From: Streptosporangium violaceochromogenes
GTDB lineage: Bacteria > Actinomycetota > Actinomycetes > Streptosporangiales > Streptosporangiaceae
Assembly: GCF_014654615.1 (NCBI RefSeq)
Contig: NZ_BNBB01000001.1
Location: 1 to 64,000 of the forward strand
Reading direction: 5' to 3'
DNA length: 64,000 bases
The number at the start of each line of letters is the position of its first letter. The stretch's first letter is position 1. Under the pieces are notes generated by a model. The model did no database searches. It was given only the letters and a program-made list of their open reading frames with translations, and had not been told where the DNA came from. The position numbers were made by a program, and so were the translations under genes. Shown here piece after piece: positions 8,801-16,973 of the stretch.

Positions 8801-9233
8801 GGACGGCACCGGCGCGCCGGGGATCCTCATCGGCACGTTGAGCGACGGCACGAACAGGTGGCTCGTCGTCGAGTGGCGGCTCAACCTCTACGGCACCGCC
8901 GACACCAAGGTCTTCCAGCAGTGGATCGGGCTCAACGGCACCGAGGACATCACCTACGTCTACGACCCGGCCCGGCTGCCCGGCGCCCCGCCCGCGACCT
9001 ACGGGCTGACCGTCGGCGCCGAGAACCACGAGGGCACGGCCGGCGCCCGCCTGAGCGGCCCGCCGGCCGGGGACCTGCGGGTGACCAGCACCCCCGGAAC
9101 GCCCGGCGGCAGCCTGGACTACACGCTGAGGGTCAAGGGGGTCGGCCGGGGAACCGGCACGGTGACGACGGCCACGTCGACGCCGCAGGTCAAGGGCATC
9201 ACCATCGAGGTCGACAGGGTGACCGTGCGCTGA
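5883..9233 (+). CDS. Secreted subtilisin-like serine protease (S8) with PA domain
   Basis: A 1116-residue exported protease. A Sec signal peptide ends near residue 33 (after ASA). An I9-type propeptide spans about 75-185. The S8 catalytic domain spans about 210-670, with Asp in GVLDSGVWPEHP (about 222), His in NGHGTHTA (about 303) and Ser in GTSMSSPHVAGAAAL (about 620). A PA domain (about 450-560, FTGKVVVCQRGPGRV) is inserted, as in cucumisin-like subtilases. The C-terminal 440 residues are beta-rich, Fn3-like and Pro/Thr-rich. The start is a TTG at 5883 with GGGAGG at good distance; no ATG or GTG gives a better signal peptide. Inferred role: extracellular protein degradation. A strong hairpin terminator follows. 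Confidence 0.93.
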   Translation: MLKKSRSAWVRHVVLLTAGAGLVAAAAPPASAAPTPTPSPAARSWMATPLTGGEPVQGAKSPTGRLARSDQALLKSTSGDTVNVMVKLDYDSYAAYQGGIEGLPATSPAKTGRPLDVEGAAARKYEKHIEEVEETFLAGLSKTVPSARAGQRLRTVYGGIALRLPANKAATLLKLPGVAAVQEDRPEQLLTDSSASFIGAPAIYSRLGGAPSSGKGVVVGVLDSGVWPEHPQFADPGTLPAVPATKDGTPRACVFGDNPLTPAADPFTCNRKLIGGAPFLETYNSVYPGKEMYPDSARDSNGHGTHTATTSAGGPVADAAPLGIGRGPIHGIAPAAHVSVYKVCGEQGCFPSDSAQAVGRAILDGVRVINFSISGGNAPYSDPVELAFLDAYAAGVLVSASAGNSGPGPATVNHVSPWVTTVAASTQSRTFQSTVTLAGAGGATATLKGTSITAGVASPLPVVLASAPPYSNALCTSPAPAGLFTGKVVVCQRGPGRVIKSHNLLQGGAAGMILYNTTPLDTMTDNHWIPTVHLDAPEGDALLAFLSANANATAGFTQGAKAVWQGDAVTAFSSRGPGGDFLKPDVTAPGLHILAGQTPTPEGPEGGPPGNLYQVIAGTSMSSPHVAGAAALVFALHPDWNPGQVKSALETTATTSVTKQDRVTPADPFDVGGGRIDLTRAGDPGLTLDETAENFAVSANDGLNRADLNLPSVNAPIMPGLITIRRAFTNVTGKTLTYRATGTTADGARIAVLPPVFSVRPGATARVKVVITASDLPDGQYFGRVDLKQVGGGRDLHLPVAFFRKEGAVPVDQTCAPADIPKETGEAVCTVSVRNDTLKDTEVTAVSTLDGRLRLTGVTGATRVTSQTATAKATLAARKPDSPAIAPGAGPAPYLPLDSLGITPTPIGDEQALNFTVPAFTYAGRTYTRIGVVSNGYTVPGGTSGSADIGSTPQALPDPSPPNNVLAPYWSDLDGTGAPGILIGTLSDGTNRWLVVEWRLNLYGTADTKVFQQWIGLNGTEDITYVYDPARLPGAPPATYGLTVGAENHEGTAGARLSGPPAGDLRVTSTPGTPGGSLDYTLRVKGVGRGTGTVTTATSTPQVKGITIEVDRVTVR

Positions 9234-9270
9234 CCTTCACCGGGGGTGCGCGGGTCGGCACCCCTCATCG

Positions 9271-9301
9271 CCGGGGCCCGGCGCTCGCCGCCGGGCCCCG
9301 G
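9271..9301. terminator. Bidirectional hairpin terminator
   Basis: A perfect 12-bp GC stem (CCGGGGCCCGGC with its complement) and a 7-base loop lie between the convergent subtilase and CBS genes. The lack of a T-tract is usual in such GC-rich genomes. Confidence 0.7.
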
Positions 9302-9428
9302 CTCAAAGGTCCGCTTCGAACATCCGGCCCGGAGACCCGGGCCGGCGAACCCCGTCCGGGCCCGGTTCAGGGCCCGGCGGGGGCGGGGGATGCCGGCACG
9401 CTCAACGGTGCCGGCGCAGCCGGTGCGG

Positions 9429-9866
9429 TCAACGGTGGAGGTAGTCGACAAGGTGAGCACGCTCGCTCTCCAGCAGCTCGATGGTGCTCTTGACCACGTC
9501 GCCGAGACTCACGATGCCGACCAGGCGCCCGCCGTCCACGACCGGGACGTGCCGGATGTGGTGGGTGGTCATGGTGCGGCGCAGCTCCTCGGCGTTGGCG
9601 CCGGGGGCGCAGGTGCGGACCTCCGCCGTCATGATGGACGACACCGGGGCGCCGAGCACGCCGGCGCCGTCCTCGTGCAGCCGCCGTGCGACGTCACGCT
9701 CAGAGACGATACCGATGATCGACAGGCCGTCCTCGGAGACCACCGCGACGCCGATGTTCCGCGCGGCCAGCACGGCCAGCAGTTCGGTGACGGTCGCCTC
9801 GGGGTGGACGGTCGTCACTTCCGAGCCCTTGGTCCGCAAAATCGTGCCGATCAGCAATGAGACCAC
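9429..9866 (-). CDS. CBS-domain pair protein
   Basis: A 145-residue cytoplasmic protein made of two CBS domains (about residues 10-60 and 75-130; HIRHVPVVDGGRLVGIVSLGDVV is the second core). CBS pairs bind adenosyl nucleotides and regulate partner enzymes; stand-alone actinobacterial forms (including hypoxia-response proteins) have no assigned partner in this neighbourhood. The GTG at 9866 is used. A TTG nine bases further in (9857) lies eight bases after GAGG and is an equally good start. It is convergent with the subtilase and divergent from the aminopeptidase. Confidence 0.88.
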   Translation of the reverse strand: MVSLLIGTILRTKGSEVTTVHPEATVTELLAVLAARNIGVAVVSEDGLSIIGIVSERDVARRLHEDGAGVLGAPVSSIMTAEVRTCAPGANAEELRRTMTTHHIRHVPVVDGGRLVGIVSLGDVVKSTIELLESERAHLVDYLHR

Positions 9867-10059
9867 CTCGGTTCTTCCTGACTGGGGGGGTATTTACAAT
9901 CCCTGCCCCGCCGGAACTTTCTCTAAGCGCACCCGGAAGCTCGAAGCGCGGGCGAAGACGGGGATGCGCCCCTTACCCGTCACCGAGGGTGACCGGATCA
10001 CCGCCGGGAGCGTCGGAGCTTCGCACGAAGGGACCGGGCGCTTTCCGAAGGAGGTCTCC

Positions 10060-10197
10060 TTGGCGGGGAAGGACTCAAAAGGACGGACCCAAAAGGACGG
10101 GGTCACGGGGAGGGGGTATGGGAAGGGGGCGAGGGGACGGGCTCAACGGGAGGGGCCGGACATGCCCCGGGGATACGGTTCCCGCCCGCCAAAGTGA
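10060..10197 (+). CDS. Candidate small basic Gly/Arg-rich peptide
   Basis: A possible 45-residue peptide that begins MAGKDSKGRTQKDG and ends GYGSRPPK. It has 13 Lys/Arg, 11 Gly and almost no hydrophobic residues, so it would be disordered and nucleic-acid-binding in character. For: AAGGAGG at 10048-10054 stands five bases before the TTG start, one of the best Shine-Dalgarno sequences in the window. Against: low-complexity DNA, no recognised family, and codon third positions not clearly biased. It sits upstream of and on the same strand as the aminopeptidase gene. Confidence 0.3.
   Translation: MAGKDSKGRTQKDGVTGRGYGKGARGRAQREGPDMPRGYGSRPPK
10107..10136 (+). other. G-quadruplex-type sequence
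   Basis: Five G-runs of at least three bases, separated by gaps of one to three bases, lie within 30 bp on the plus strand (runs at 10107-10110, 10112-10116, 10120-10122, 10125-10129 and 10133-10136). This satisfies the usual G3+N1-7 pattern. Functional meaning is unproven; it overlaps the candidate small ORF and lies about 125 bp upstream of the aminopeptidase start. Confidence 0.5.
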
Positions 10198-10261
10198 GTG
10201 CGGGCCCCTCGCGGTGAGAGTAATGTGTGAAATACCACCTCACTGCGTTCCCGGGGACACG

Positions 10262-11692
10262 ATGACCGAGAAGCTCAACACCGGCAGCCATGACCTGCCG
10301 GTCTCCGACGCCCTCGCCGCGTTCATGCGGACAGGCTGGGCCGACACCCACCGTGACGACCTGACCGCACTGCCCCTGGCGGCGTACACCGCCAAGCGCC
10401 GCGCCGCGCTCGCCGCGCGCTTCCCGGGCGAACGACTGATCATTCCGTCAGGCACGCTGAAGGTACGCAGCAACGACACCGACTACCGGTTCCGGGCACA
10501 CAGCGCGTTCACCTATCTCACCGGCGACCAGGAGCCCGACAACGTCCTGGTCATCGAGCCGTCGGGGAACGCCACGCTGTTCCTGCGCCCGCGCTCGCCG
10601 CGCTCGGCGCCGGGGAAGGCGGGGCAGGAGTTCTACCGGGACCGCCGCTACGGTGAGTTCTGGGTGGGCCGGCGCGCCGACCTCGCCGAGGCCGAGGCGC
10701 TCTACCTCGTCGACTGCGCGTCGATCGAGACGATCGACGAGGCGCTCAAGGGGCCCGCGCGGGTGCTGCGCGGTGTGGACTCCTCGCTCGACGCCCTGGT
10801 CTCCTCCTCCGGCGACGGTACGGAGAAGGACGAGGAGCTGGCCGTCTTCCTGTCGGAGATGCGGCTGATCAAGGACGAGTGGGAGGTCGCCGAGCTCCAG
10901 TTCTCCGTGGACGCCACCGTCCGGGGCTTCGAGGACGTGGTACGGGCGCTGCCCGCCGCGCTGGCCCACCGGCGAGGCGAGCGCTACCTGGAGGGGGTCT
11001 TCGGGCTCCGGTCCCGGTTGGAGGGCAACTCGGTCGGCTACGACAGCATCGTGGCCTCCGGCGCGCACGCCTGCGTGCTGCACTGGATCCGCAACGACGG
11101 CCGGCTCAACGAGAACGAGATGCTGCTGCTCGACGCCGGCGTGGAGACCGACAACCTCTACACCGCCGACATCACCAGGACCCTCCCGCTGTCGGGGCGT
11201 TTCAGCCCCATCCAGCGCCAGGTCTACGAGCTGGTCTACGAGGCCCAGACCGCGGCCATCGCCACGCTCAGGCCGGGCGTGAGGTTCCGCGACTTCCACC
11301 GGGCGGCCATGCGGGTCATCGCCGAGGGACTGCACGACTGGGGCGTGCTCAAGGTCGGCCCCGACGAGGCCATGGAGGCCGACAACGGTCTGTACCGCCG
11401 CTACACCCTGTGCAGCAGCGGCCACATGCTCGGCATCGACCTGCACGACTGCGCCAAGGCCCGTGCGGAGACCTACCTGGACGGCGTGCTGCAGGAGGGC
11501 CAGGTGCTCACCGTCGAGCCCGGCCTCTACCTCCAGCCCGACGACCTGACGCTCCCGCCCGAGCTGCGCGGCATCGGCGTGCGCATCGAGGACGACCTCG
11601 TCATCACCGCCGACGGTGCCCGGCTGATGTCGGCCGGGCTGCCCCGTCACCCCGACGAGGTCGAAGGCTGGATGAGCGCGATCGCCACCTGA
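10262..11692 (+). CDS. Xaa-Pro aminopeptidase (aminopeptidase P, M24B)
   Basis: A 476-residue cytoplasmic metallopeptidase that removes N-terminal residues preceding proline. The N-terminal AMP_N domain covers about 40-190 (FRAHSAFTYLTGDQEPDNVL). The pita-bread catalytic domain begins near residue 220. It shows the two metal Asp residues in LLLDAGVETDNLYTADITRT (about 293 and 304), His in SGHMLGIDLHD (about 387-395), Glu in TVEPGLYL (about 419) and Glu in GVRIEDDLVIT (about 440). The start is the ATG at 10262; the long open frame upstream is not coding. A hairpin terminator follows. Confidence 0.92.
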   Translation: MTEKLNTGSHDLPVSDALAAFMRTGWADTHRDDLTALPLAAYTAKRRAALAARFPGERLIIPSGTLKVRSNDTDYRFRAHSAFTYLTGDQEPDNVLVIEPSGNATLFLRPRSPRSAPGKAGQEFYRDRRYGEFWVGRRADLAEAEALYLVDCASIETIDEALKGPARVLRGVDSSLDALVSSSGDGTEKDEELAVFLSEMRLIKDEWEVAELQFSVDATVRGFEDVVRALPAALAHRRGERYLEGVFGLRSRLEGNSVGYDSIVASGAHACVLHWIRNDGRLNENEMLLLDAGVETDNLYTADITRTLPLSGRFSPIQRQVYELVYEAQTAAIATLRPGVRFRDFHRAAMRVIAEGLHDWGVLKVGPDEAMEADNGLYRRYTLCSSGHMLGIDLHDCAKARAETYLDGVLQEGQVLTVEPGLYLQPDDLTLPPELRGIGVRIEDDLVITADGARLMSAGLPRHPDEVEGWMSAIAT

Positions 11693-11718
11693 TCGCCCCA
11701 CCGGCCCGGACCCTGAGA

Positions 11719-11764
11719 ACCGCGCCCGCCACGGCCCCCGCGACGTGACCGCGGCGGGCGCGGT
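11719..11764 (+). terminator. Hairpin terminator after aminopeptidase P
   Basis: ACCGCGCCCGCC and its exact complement form a 12-bp stem around a 22-base loop, 26 bases after the stop codon. Confidence 0.55.
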
Positions 11765-11877
11765 CCCATCGGCGCCCCTCCGGCGGCTCCGTCGGAGGCT
11801 CCTCCGGCAGGCCGCCGGCGGCACCGAAAAGGACCGCCCCGCCCTCCCCGCGCCACCCGCCCGCGTACCCTGGGCGG

Positions 11878-12558
11878 ATGCGTGACTGCCTGGTGCTGGC
11901 CGGCCCGACCGACGAGATCTACCTGCCCGCCGCGGCGGACCTGCTCACCGGCGTCGAGCGCGAGCGCGCGGCGAGGTTTCACCGCGAGGGCGACCGGCGT
12001 GACTTCGTCGCCGCCCATCTCCTGGTACGGCGGTGCGCCGCCCTGCTCACCGGGATCGCCGAGGACCGGCTGACCCTGTCCCAGCACTGCGAGCGATGCG
12101 GGCCGGGGCACGGCAGGCCGTACCTCGTGGAGGTTCCCCACCTCGGGGTCAGCCTCAGCCACAGCCGGGGCTACGTGTGCGCGGCGGCGGGTCCCGGCCG
12201 GGTCGGCGTGGACACCGAGCACGTCCCCTCGGGGCCGCTGGAGGAGGCCCTGGCCTCGCAGGTCCTGGCCCCCGCCGAACGCCCCCTGGTCGCCGGCAAC
12301 GAGGCGCTGATCCGCACCTGGGTCCGTAAGGAGGCGCTCATCAAGCGCGGTGAGCTCACCCTCGACGGCCTGCGCGCGACGGATCTGTCCGTGCTCCCCC
12401 TCGACGGTCCCCGCGCCGGTGAGGAGCCGCGCCGGCTCACGTGGGGCGGCAGGCACCTGCTGGAGTGGCGGACCGCCTCGGGGGTCGCGGGCTGCGCCGT
12501 CACCGACCGCCCGGCCGTCCTGCCCACGGCCCACGGCGGTTCCGCGACCGGCCTCTGA
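11878..12558 (+). CDS. 4'-phosphopantetheinyl transferase (Sfp type)
   Basis: A 226-residue enzyme that transfers phosphopantetheine from CoA to carrier-protein serines and so activates fatty-acid, polyketide or nonribosomal-peptide synthases. The diagnostic motifs are present: SLSHSRGYVCAA (about 85-96, the first conserved block), GVDTEH (about 107, magnesium-binding) and WVRKEALIK (about 147, WxxKEA-type). Its length fits the Sfp/Gsp group rather than the 120-residue AcpS group. No carrier-protein gene is nearby, so the target is unknown. It starts at an ATG. Confidence 0.88.
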   Translation: MRDCLVLAGPTDEIYLPAAADLLTGVERERAARFHREGDRRDFVAAHLLVRRCAALLTGIAEDRLTLSQHCERCGPGHGRPYLVEVPHLGVSLSHSRGYVCAAAGPGRVGVDTEHVPSGPLEEALASQVLAPAERPLVAGNEALIRTWVRKEALIKRGELTLDGLRATDLSVLPLDGPRAGEEPRRLTWGGRHLLEWRTASGVAGCAVTDRPAVLPTAHGGSATGL

Positions 12559-12659
12559 GGTAGGTTCTGATCTATGAGCGGGAGCGGGCAGGCGGTACCG
12601 CGACCGTCCCGCCTGCCCCGCGGCAGACCGGGCGGCAGACGAGGAATGGTGATAAAGCA

Positions 12660-13124
12660 GTGAATGACGAGGAGCCTCGCTGGCTCACCTCGGCGGAGCA
12701 GCGGGCCTGGCGCGCCCATCTGGCCGCGCACAAGCTCCTGGAACACCGTCTCGATCGTGATCTGCAGACCTTCGGGCTGTCGGTGAACGATTACGAGATC
12801 TTGGTCAACCTCTCGGAGAGCTCCAGCCACCGCATGCGGATGAGCGATCTGGCCGACGCCACGATCCAGTCCCGCAGCCGCCTGTCACATCAGATCTCCC
12901 GGATGGAGGCGGCCGGCCTGGTCGCCAGGGAGACCTGCGCGGACGACCGGCGCGGCACCTTCGCCGTCCTCACCGAGCACGGCTGGGCCACGATCCAGAA
13001 GGTCGCGCCCCACCACGTGGCCAGTGTGCGGCAGCACTTCATCGACCTGCTGACCGACGACCAGCTCCACGAACTGGAGGCCGCCTACACCCCGGTGGTG
13101 AACCACCTCAAAAGCCTTCGCTGA
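12660..13124 (+). CDS. MarR-family transcriptional regulator
   Basis: A 154-residue winged-helix regulator. Helices KLLEHRLDRDLQTFGLSVNDYEILVNLSES lead into the recognition region (RMRMSDLADATIQSRSRLSHQISRMEAAGLV) and the wing (CADDRRGTFAVLTEHG). MarR proteins bind palindromic operators as dimers and often sense small phenolics or oxidants. The effector is unknown; the single Cys in RETCADD could be redox-active, but this is speculative. It starts with a GTG at 12660. It is separated from the transferase by about 100 bp and is convergent with der. Confidence 0.9.
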   Translation: MNDEEPRWLTSAEQRAWRAHLAAHKLLEHRLDRDLQTFGLSVNDYEILVNLSESSSHRMRMSDLADATIQSRSRLSHQISRMEAAGLVARETCADDRRGTFAVLTEHGWATIQKVAPHHVASVRQHFIDLLTDDQLHELEAAYTPVVNHLKSLR

Positions 13125-13189
13125 CCCACCCCGGCACAGGCGGTCCCCCGGCGGCGGACGGCCCCGGCGGGCCGCCCACCTCCCGGACG

Positions 13190-14614
13190 TCACCTCTTCT
13201 TCGTCGACTGCCGCTTCTCGCGGATCTTCATCGTCACCTCGATGGGGGAGCCGGCGAAGCCGAACTCCTCACGGATGCGGCGTTCGATGAAGCGCCGGTA
13301 GGTCTCCTCCAGGAAGCCCGAGGTGAACAGCACGAACCTGGGCGGTTCCGTCGACGCCTGGGTGGCGAAAAGGATCTTGGGTTGCTTGCCGCCCCTGACC
13401 GGGGGCGGAGTGGCCGCGACCAGATCGGTGAGGAAGGCGTTGAGGCGGGCCGTCGGGACCCGCGTCGCCCAGGAGTCCAGTGCCTTCTCCAGCGCCGGGA
13501 CGATCCTGTCCACGTGCCAGCCGGTCTTGGCCGAGATGTTGACCCGCAGCGCCCACGGCACGCGGACGAGCTGGCGGTCGATCTCCTTCTCCAGGTAGTA
13601 ACGGCGGTCCTCGTCCAGCAGGTCCCACTTGTTGAAGGCCACCACCATGGCGCGGCCGGACTCGATCACCAGGGAGACGATCCGGAGATCCTGCTCGGTC
13701 AGCACCTCACCGGCGTCGATGAGCACGATCGCGACCTCCGAGCGCTCCAGGGCGGCCCTGGTGCGCATGGCGGCGTAGAAGTCGGCGCCCTTCAGCTCGC
13801 GGTCGCGCCGGCGGATGCCCGCGGTGTCCACGAAGCGCCAGGTCTTGCCGCCCAGCTCGATCAGCTCGTCGACCGGGTCGCGGGTGGTGCCCGCCATCGG
13901 GTCGACGAGCACCCGCTCGGCGCCCGCCAGCTTGTTCAGCAGCGAGGACTTGCCCACGTTGGGCTTGCCCACCAGGGCGACCCGGCGCGGGCCGCCCTCG
14001 GCGCCGAACCTCTGCGGCGGCGTCTGCGGCAGCTTCTCCAGCACCACGTCGAGCAGGTCGCCGCTGGAGCGCCCGTGCAGGGCCGAGACCGGCTGCGGCT
14101 CGCCCAGGCCCAGGGCCCAGAGGCCCGCGGCCTCCAGCTCCATCTGCTGGTTGTCGACCTTGTTGGCGGCCAGGACGACCGGCTTGCCGGAGGCGCGCAG
14201 CACGTGCCCGACGATCTCGTCGGCGTCGGTGACGCCGACCACGGCGTCCACGACGAAGAGGATCACGTCGGCCAGCTCGGCCGCGATCTGCGCCTGCTCG
14301 GCGATCTTCAAGGCCATGCCGGTCGCGTCGGGGTCCCAGCCTCCGGTGTCGACCACCGTGAAGCGGCGGCCACGCCAGGTGGCGTCGTAGGTGACCCGGT
14401 CGCGGGTCACGCCCGGCACGTCCTCCACGACCGCCTCACGGCGGCCGATGATCCGGTTGACCAGGGTGGACTTGCCCACGTTGGGACGGCCCACCACCGC
14501 CACGACCGGCTGCGGGGCGAAATCCGGGCCCGCCTCCCCGGCGTCGTCGCCGGCGTCCAGATCGAGCAGCTCGGCCTCGATCCAGCCGTTGTCTCCGTCG
14601 TATTCCCCGCTCAC
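13190..14614 (-). CDS. der: Ribosome-assembly GTPase Der (EngA)
   Basis: A 474-residue double GTPase needed for 50S subunit maturation. The first G domain has GRPNVGKST (about 42) and NKVD (about 155). The second has GKPNVGKSS (about 217), DTAGIRRR and NKWD (about 335). A KH-like domain fills the C-terminus, ending in a Lys/Arg tail. The acidic N-terminal extension of about 35 residues is common in actinobacteria. The start overlaps the cmk stop by four bases, so the two are translationally coupled. It is the last gene of the minus-strand core block. Confidence 0.97.
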   Translation of the reverse strand: MSGEYDGDNGWIEAELLDLDAGDDAGEAGPDFAPQPVVAVVGRPNVGKSTLVNRIIGRREAVVEDVPGVTRDRVTYDATWRGRRFTVVDTGGWDPDATGMALKIAEQAQIAAELADVILFVVDAVVGVTDADEIVGHVLRASGKPVVLAANKVDNQQMELEAAGLWALGLGEPQPVSALHGRSSGDLLDVVLEKLPQTPPQRFGAEGGPRRVALVGKPNVGKSSLLNKLAGAERVLVDPMAGTTRDPVDELIELGGKTWRFVDTAGIRRRDRELKGADFYAAMRTRAALERSEVAIVLIDAGEVLTEQDLRIVSLVIESGRAMVVAFNKWDLLDEDRRYYLEKEIDRQLVRVPWALRVNISAKTGWHVDRIVPALEKALDSWATRVPTARLNAFLTDLVAATPPPVRGGKQPKILFATQASTEPPRFVLFTSGFLEETYRRFIERRIREEFGFAGSPIEVTMKIREKRQSTKKR

Positions 14615-15267
14615 ACCTTTTCCTTAATCATGCGCAGGACCTCGGCCACGACCTCTTCCAGGTTCAGTGCCGTGGTGTCGAGTTCGACGGCGCCGGGCGC
14701 CATCGACAGGGGGTCGGCCCGCCGCGTCGAGTCCAGGGTGTCGCGCCTGGCCATCTCGGCCTTCTGCGCCTCCACCGTGGTGCCGGTGAGCTCCGCCGTA
14801 CGGCGGGCCGCCCGCGCCTCCGCGCTCGCGGTCAGGTAGATCTTGACCGGCGCCTCGGGGGCGACGACGGCACCGATGTCACGGCCCTCGACGACGATGC
14901 CGCCCACCCCGATGATCTCACGCTGCTCGGCCACCAGCCTGCGCCGGACCTCGGGCACCGCGCTGACCGCGGAGACGGCGGCGGTGACCTCCGGGGTGCG
15001 GATGGGCGCCAGGACGTCGACGCCGTCCACCGTCACCAGAGGGGCCTCGGGGTCGGTGCCGATCGCAAGGACGGGGTCCGGCGCCCTGGACGCGATCGCC
15101 TCGGGGTCGGAGAGATCGACGCGCTGCCGGAGCATCCACCAGGTGATCGCGCGGTACATCGCCCCGGTGTCGAGGTAACGCAGTCCCAGCGCCCGCGCGA
15201 CCCCGCGCGACACGCTCGACTTGCCCGATCCCGAGGGACCGTCCATGGCGACGACCAGTCCGGTCAC
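14611..15267 (-). CDS. cmk: Cytidylate kinase
   Basis: A 218-residue enzyme that phosphorylates CMP and dCMP. It has the P-loop [10 protein letters not shown] near residue 9, the CMP-binding region [13 protein letters not shown] (about 30-42), and [11 protein letters not shown] and [15 protein letters not shown] in the later half, all characteristic of Cmk. It is coupled to der by an ATGA overlap, an arrangement conserved in actinobacteria. A strong hairpin separates it from tyrA, so it may have its own promoter in the 15270-15350 interval. Confidence 0.97.
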   Translation of the reverse strand: MTGLVVAMDGPSGSGKSSVSRGVARALGLRYLDTGAMYRAITWWMLRQRVDLSDPEAIASRAPDPVLAIGTDPEAPLVTVDGVDVLAPIRTPEVTAAVSAVSAVPEVRRRLVAEQREIIGVGGIVVEGRDIGAVVAPEAPVKIYLTASAEARAARRTAELTGTTVEAQKAEMARRDTLDSTRRADPLSMAPGAVELDTTALNLEEVVAEVLRMIKEKV

Positions 15268-15353
15268 GACGCCTCTCCCTTGCAGCCCGTTTCAGTTGTC
15301 CGTACGAGAGGCTACCGGGAACGACGGGGAACTCTCGCATCGAGACGGCGAGG

Positions 15354-15392
15354 CTCCGGGCCCGGTCCCGGCGGGCGGGACCGGGCCCGGAG
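15354..15392 (-). terminator. Strong hairpin between tyrA and cmk
   Basis: A perfect 16-bp stem (15354-15369 with 15377-15392) and a 7-base loop begin 11 bases after the tyrA stop. It probably ends or attenuates transcription before cmk-der. Confidence 0.75.
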
Positions 15393-15402
15393 AAGGTCTT
15401 CG

Positions 15403-16476
15403 TCAGGGCAGATGCCACCCGTGCCCGCGCAGCGCCCGCGACAGGATCTCCACCGCCTCGGGCTGCACCGACAGGTCCGCGGCGCCCAGCGGCAGGCCGG
15501 GAGCGTGCTCCAGCCGGACGTCCTCGATGTTGACGCCCGCCGCCTCGGCCACCTTGAACAGCCGGGCCAGCTCGCCCGGACGGTCGCCGATGATGACCTG
15601 GACGGTGGCGTAGGTGCGCGCCGGGCCTCCGTGCTTGCCGGGGATGCGGCCGGTTCCCCTGACGCCGCGGCGCAGCAGATCGGTCACCCCGTCCATGGCC
15701 GCCGGGTCGGTGCGGGCGCGCAACGCCGAGGCCGCCGCGGCCAGGTCGGCGGCCACCGCCTCCAGCACGTCGGCCACCGCCGGCGCGTTGCCCGACAGGA
15801 TGCCGGTCCACAGCTCCGGGTCCCCTGCCGCCACGCGCGTGACGTCACGGACCCCCTGCCCGGCCAGGCCCAGCGCGGTTGCGGGGGCCTCGGCGAGCCG
15901 GGCCGCGACCGCGGAGGCGGCCACGTGCGGGGCGTGCGAGACGATCGCGACGGCCCTGTCGTGCTCGGCCGCGCCGACCTCGACGGCCTCGCCGCCACAG
16001 AGCTTGATCAGCCCGCGCAGGATCTCCACCGCCTCAGGCGAGGTCTCCGCCGTCGGGCACAGCGCCCACGGCCGGCCCAGGAACAGATCGGCCCTGGCCG
16101 CCGCGGGCCCGGAGCGCTCCCGGCCCGCCAGGGGGTGGCCGGCGACGTAGCGGGTCAGGTCGCAGCCGAGGGCGGCGGCCTGCCGGAGCGGAAGCTCCTT
16201 GACGCTGGCCACGTCGGTGTAGAACCGGGCCGCGCCGGCCTTCTGGAGATCGGCGATCCGGTCGGCGACCGCCTGCGGCGGGACCGCGACGACCGCCAGG
16301 TCCACCCGCCGGCCAGGACTCCACTCGACGCCGGCGCCCAGCTCGCGCGCCAGCCGCAGGGCCGCCTCGTCACGGTCGGCCAGGTGGACGGCGACCCCCT
16401 GCTCGCGCAGGGCCAGGGCCACCGAGGTGCCGATCAGGCCCGTGCCGACGACGAGGACGCTCTCCAGGCCGCTCAC
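15403..16476 (-). CDS. tyrA: Prephenate dehydrogenase with C-terminal ACT domain
   Basis: A 357-residue enzyme that oxidises prephenate to 4-hydroxyphenylpyruvate for tyrosine. The N-terminal Rossmann motif is VVGTGLIGTSVALALREQG (about 8-26), followed by the prephenate dehydrogenase helical domain (TDVASVKELPLRQA, AGHPLAGRERSG) and a C-terminal ACT domain (about 275-345, GDRPGELARLFKVAEAAGVNIED) for feedback control. The GTG at 16476 is chosen because GGGAGAG lies eight bases upstream and the Rossmann fold then begins normally. It lies 58 bp after aroH, so consecutive steps of tyrosine synthesis are adjacent. Confidence 0.94.
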   Translation of the reverse strand: MSGLESVLVVGTGLIGTSVALALREQGVAVHLADRDEAALRLARELGAGVEWSPGRRVDLAVVAVPPQAVADRIADLQKAGAARFYTDVASVKELPLRQAAALGCDLTRYVAGHPLAGRERSGPAAARADLFLGRPWALCPTAETSPEAVEILRGLIKLCGGEAVEVGAAEHDRAVAIVSHAPHVAASAVAARLAEAPATALGLAGQGVRDVTRVAAGDPELWTGILSGNAPAVADVLEAVAADLAAAASALRARTDPAAMDGVTDLLRRGVRGTGRIPGKHGGPARTYATVQVIIGDRPGELARLFKVAEAAGVNIEDVRLEHAPGLPLGAADLSVQPEAVEILSRALRGHGWHLP

Positions 16477-16534
16477 GCGCTCTCTCCCGGCGCCTTTCCC
16501 GGCGTCTTTCCCTGCACGGTGACGCACGGCGGCC

Positions 16535-16894
16535 TCACTGGGCGATGTCCACGCGCAGGGCCACCGCACCGCGCAGGTAGACGTGCTGGATCTCCCCGCG
16601 CGGCCGATCGGTCTCCACGTGGGCCATCAGCCGTACGACATGGGGCAGCGCGCCCGGGACGTCGATCTCGGAGGCGCAGATCAGCGGGACGTCGTGGAAG
16701 CCGAGCTTGCGTGCCGCCAGGGCGGGAAACTCGGCGGTCAGGTCGGGGGTGGACGTGAAGATCACGCTGATCACGTCGTCGGTGGTGAGCCCGTTGCGGC
16801 TCATCACCTCGGTCACCAGCTCGGTCACCCCGGCCAGAATCGCGTCCCGGTCGTTCTCCTCGACCTGGATCGCTCCGCGGATCGCCCGCACCAT
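16535..16894 (-). CDS. aroH: Monofunctional chorismate mutase, AroH class
   Basis: A 119-residue enzyme converting chorismate to prephenate. Its length and sequence match the trimeric AroH (Bacillus) fold: VRAIRGAIQVEENDRDAI at the start with the catalytic Arg and Glu, CASEIDVPGALPHVVR in the middle, and HVYLRGAVALRVD at the end. It is unlike the helical AroQ class. It lies directly before tyrA in transcription order, and its product is the TyrA substrate. It begins 79 bp after rluB. Confidence 0.95.
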   Translation of the reverse strand: MVRAIRGAIQVEENDRDAILAGVTELVTEVMSRNGLTTDDVISVIFTSTPDLTAEFPALAARKLGFHDVPLICASEIDVPGALPHVVRLMAHVETDRPRGEIQHVYLRGAVALRVDIAQ

Positions 16895-16973
16895 CGTCGT
16901 TCCTCCGTATCGTGCACGCCGGGCCGCCCGCCGGGGGCGGCCCGGCGGGTCCCGAGCGCGTGTTGCAGGAAGG

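Larger units (their letters stand above)
9867..10261. promoter_or_regulatory. Divergent promoter region, CBS gene / aminopeptidase P
   Basis: A 395-bp interval. An AT-richer patch at 9885-9930 should hold the CBS promoter. From 10060 to 10170 the plus strand is strongly purine-rich, contains AAAAGGACGG twice (10077-10098 region) and a G-quadruplex-type run at 10107-10136. A candidate 45-codon reading frame with a strong ribosome-binding site (10060-10197) occupies most of the same patch and is listed separately. Confidence 0.4.
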
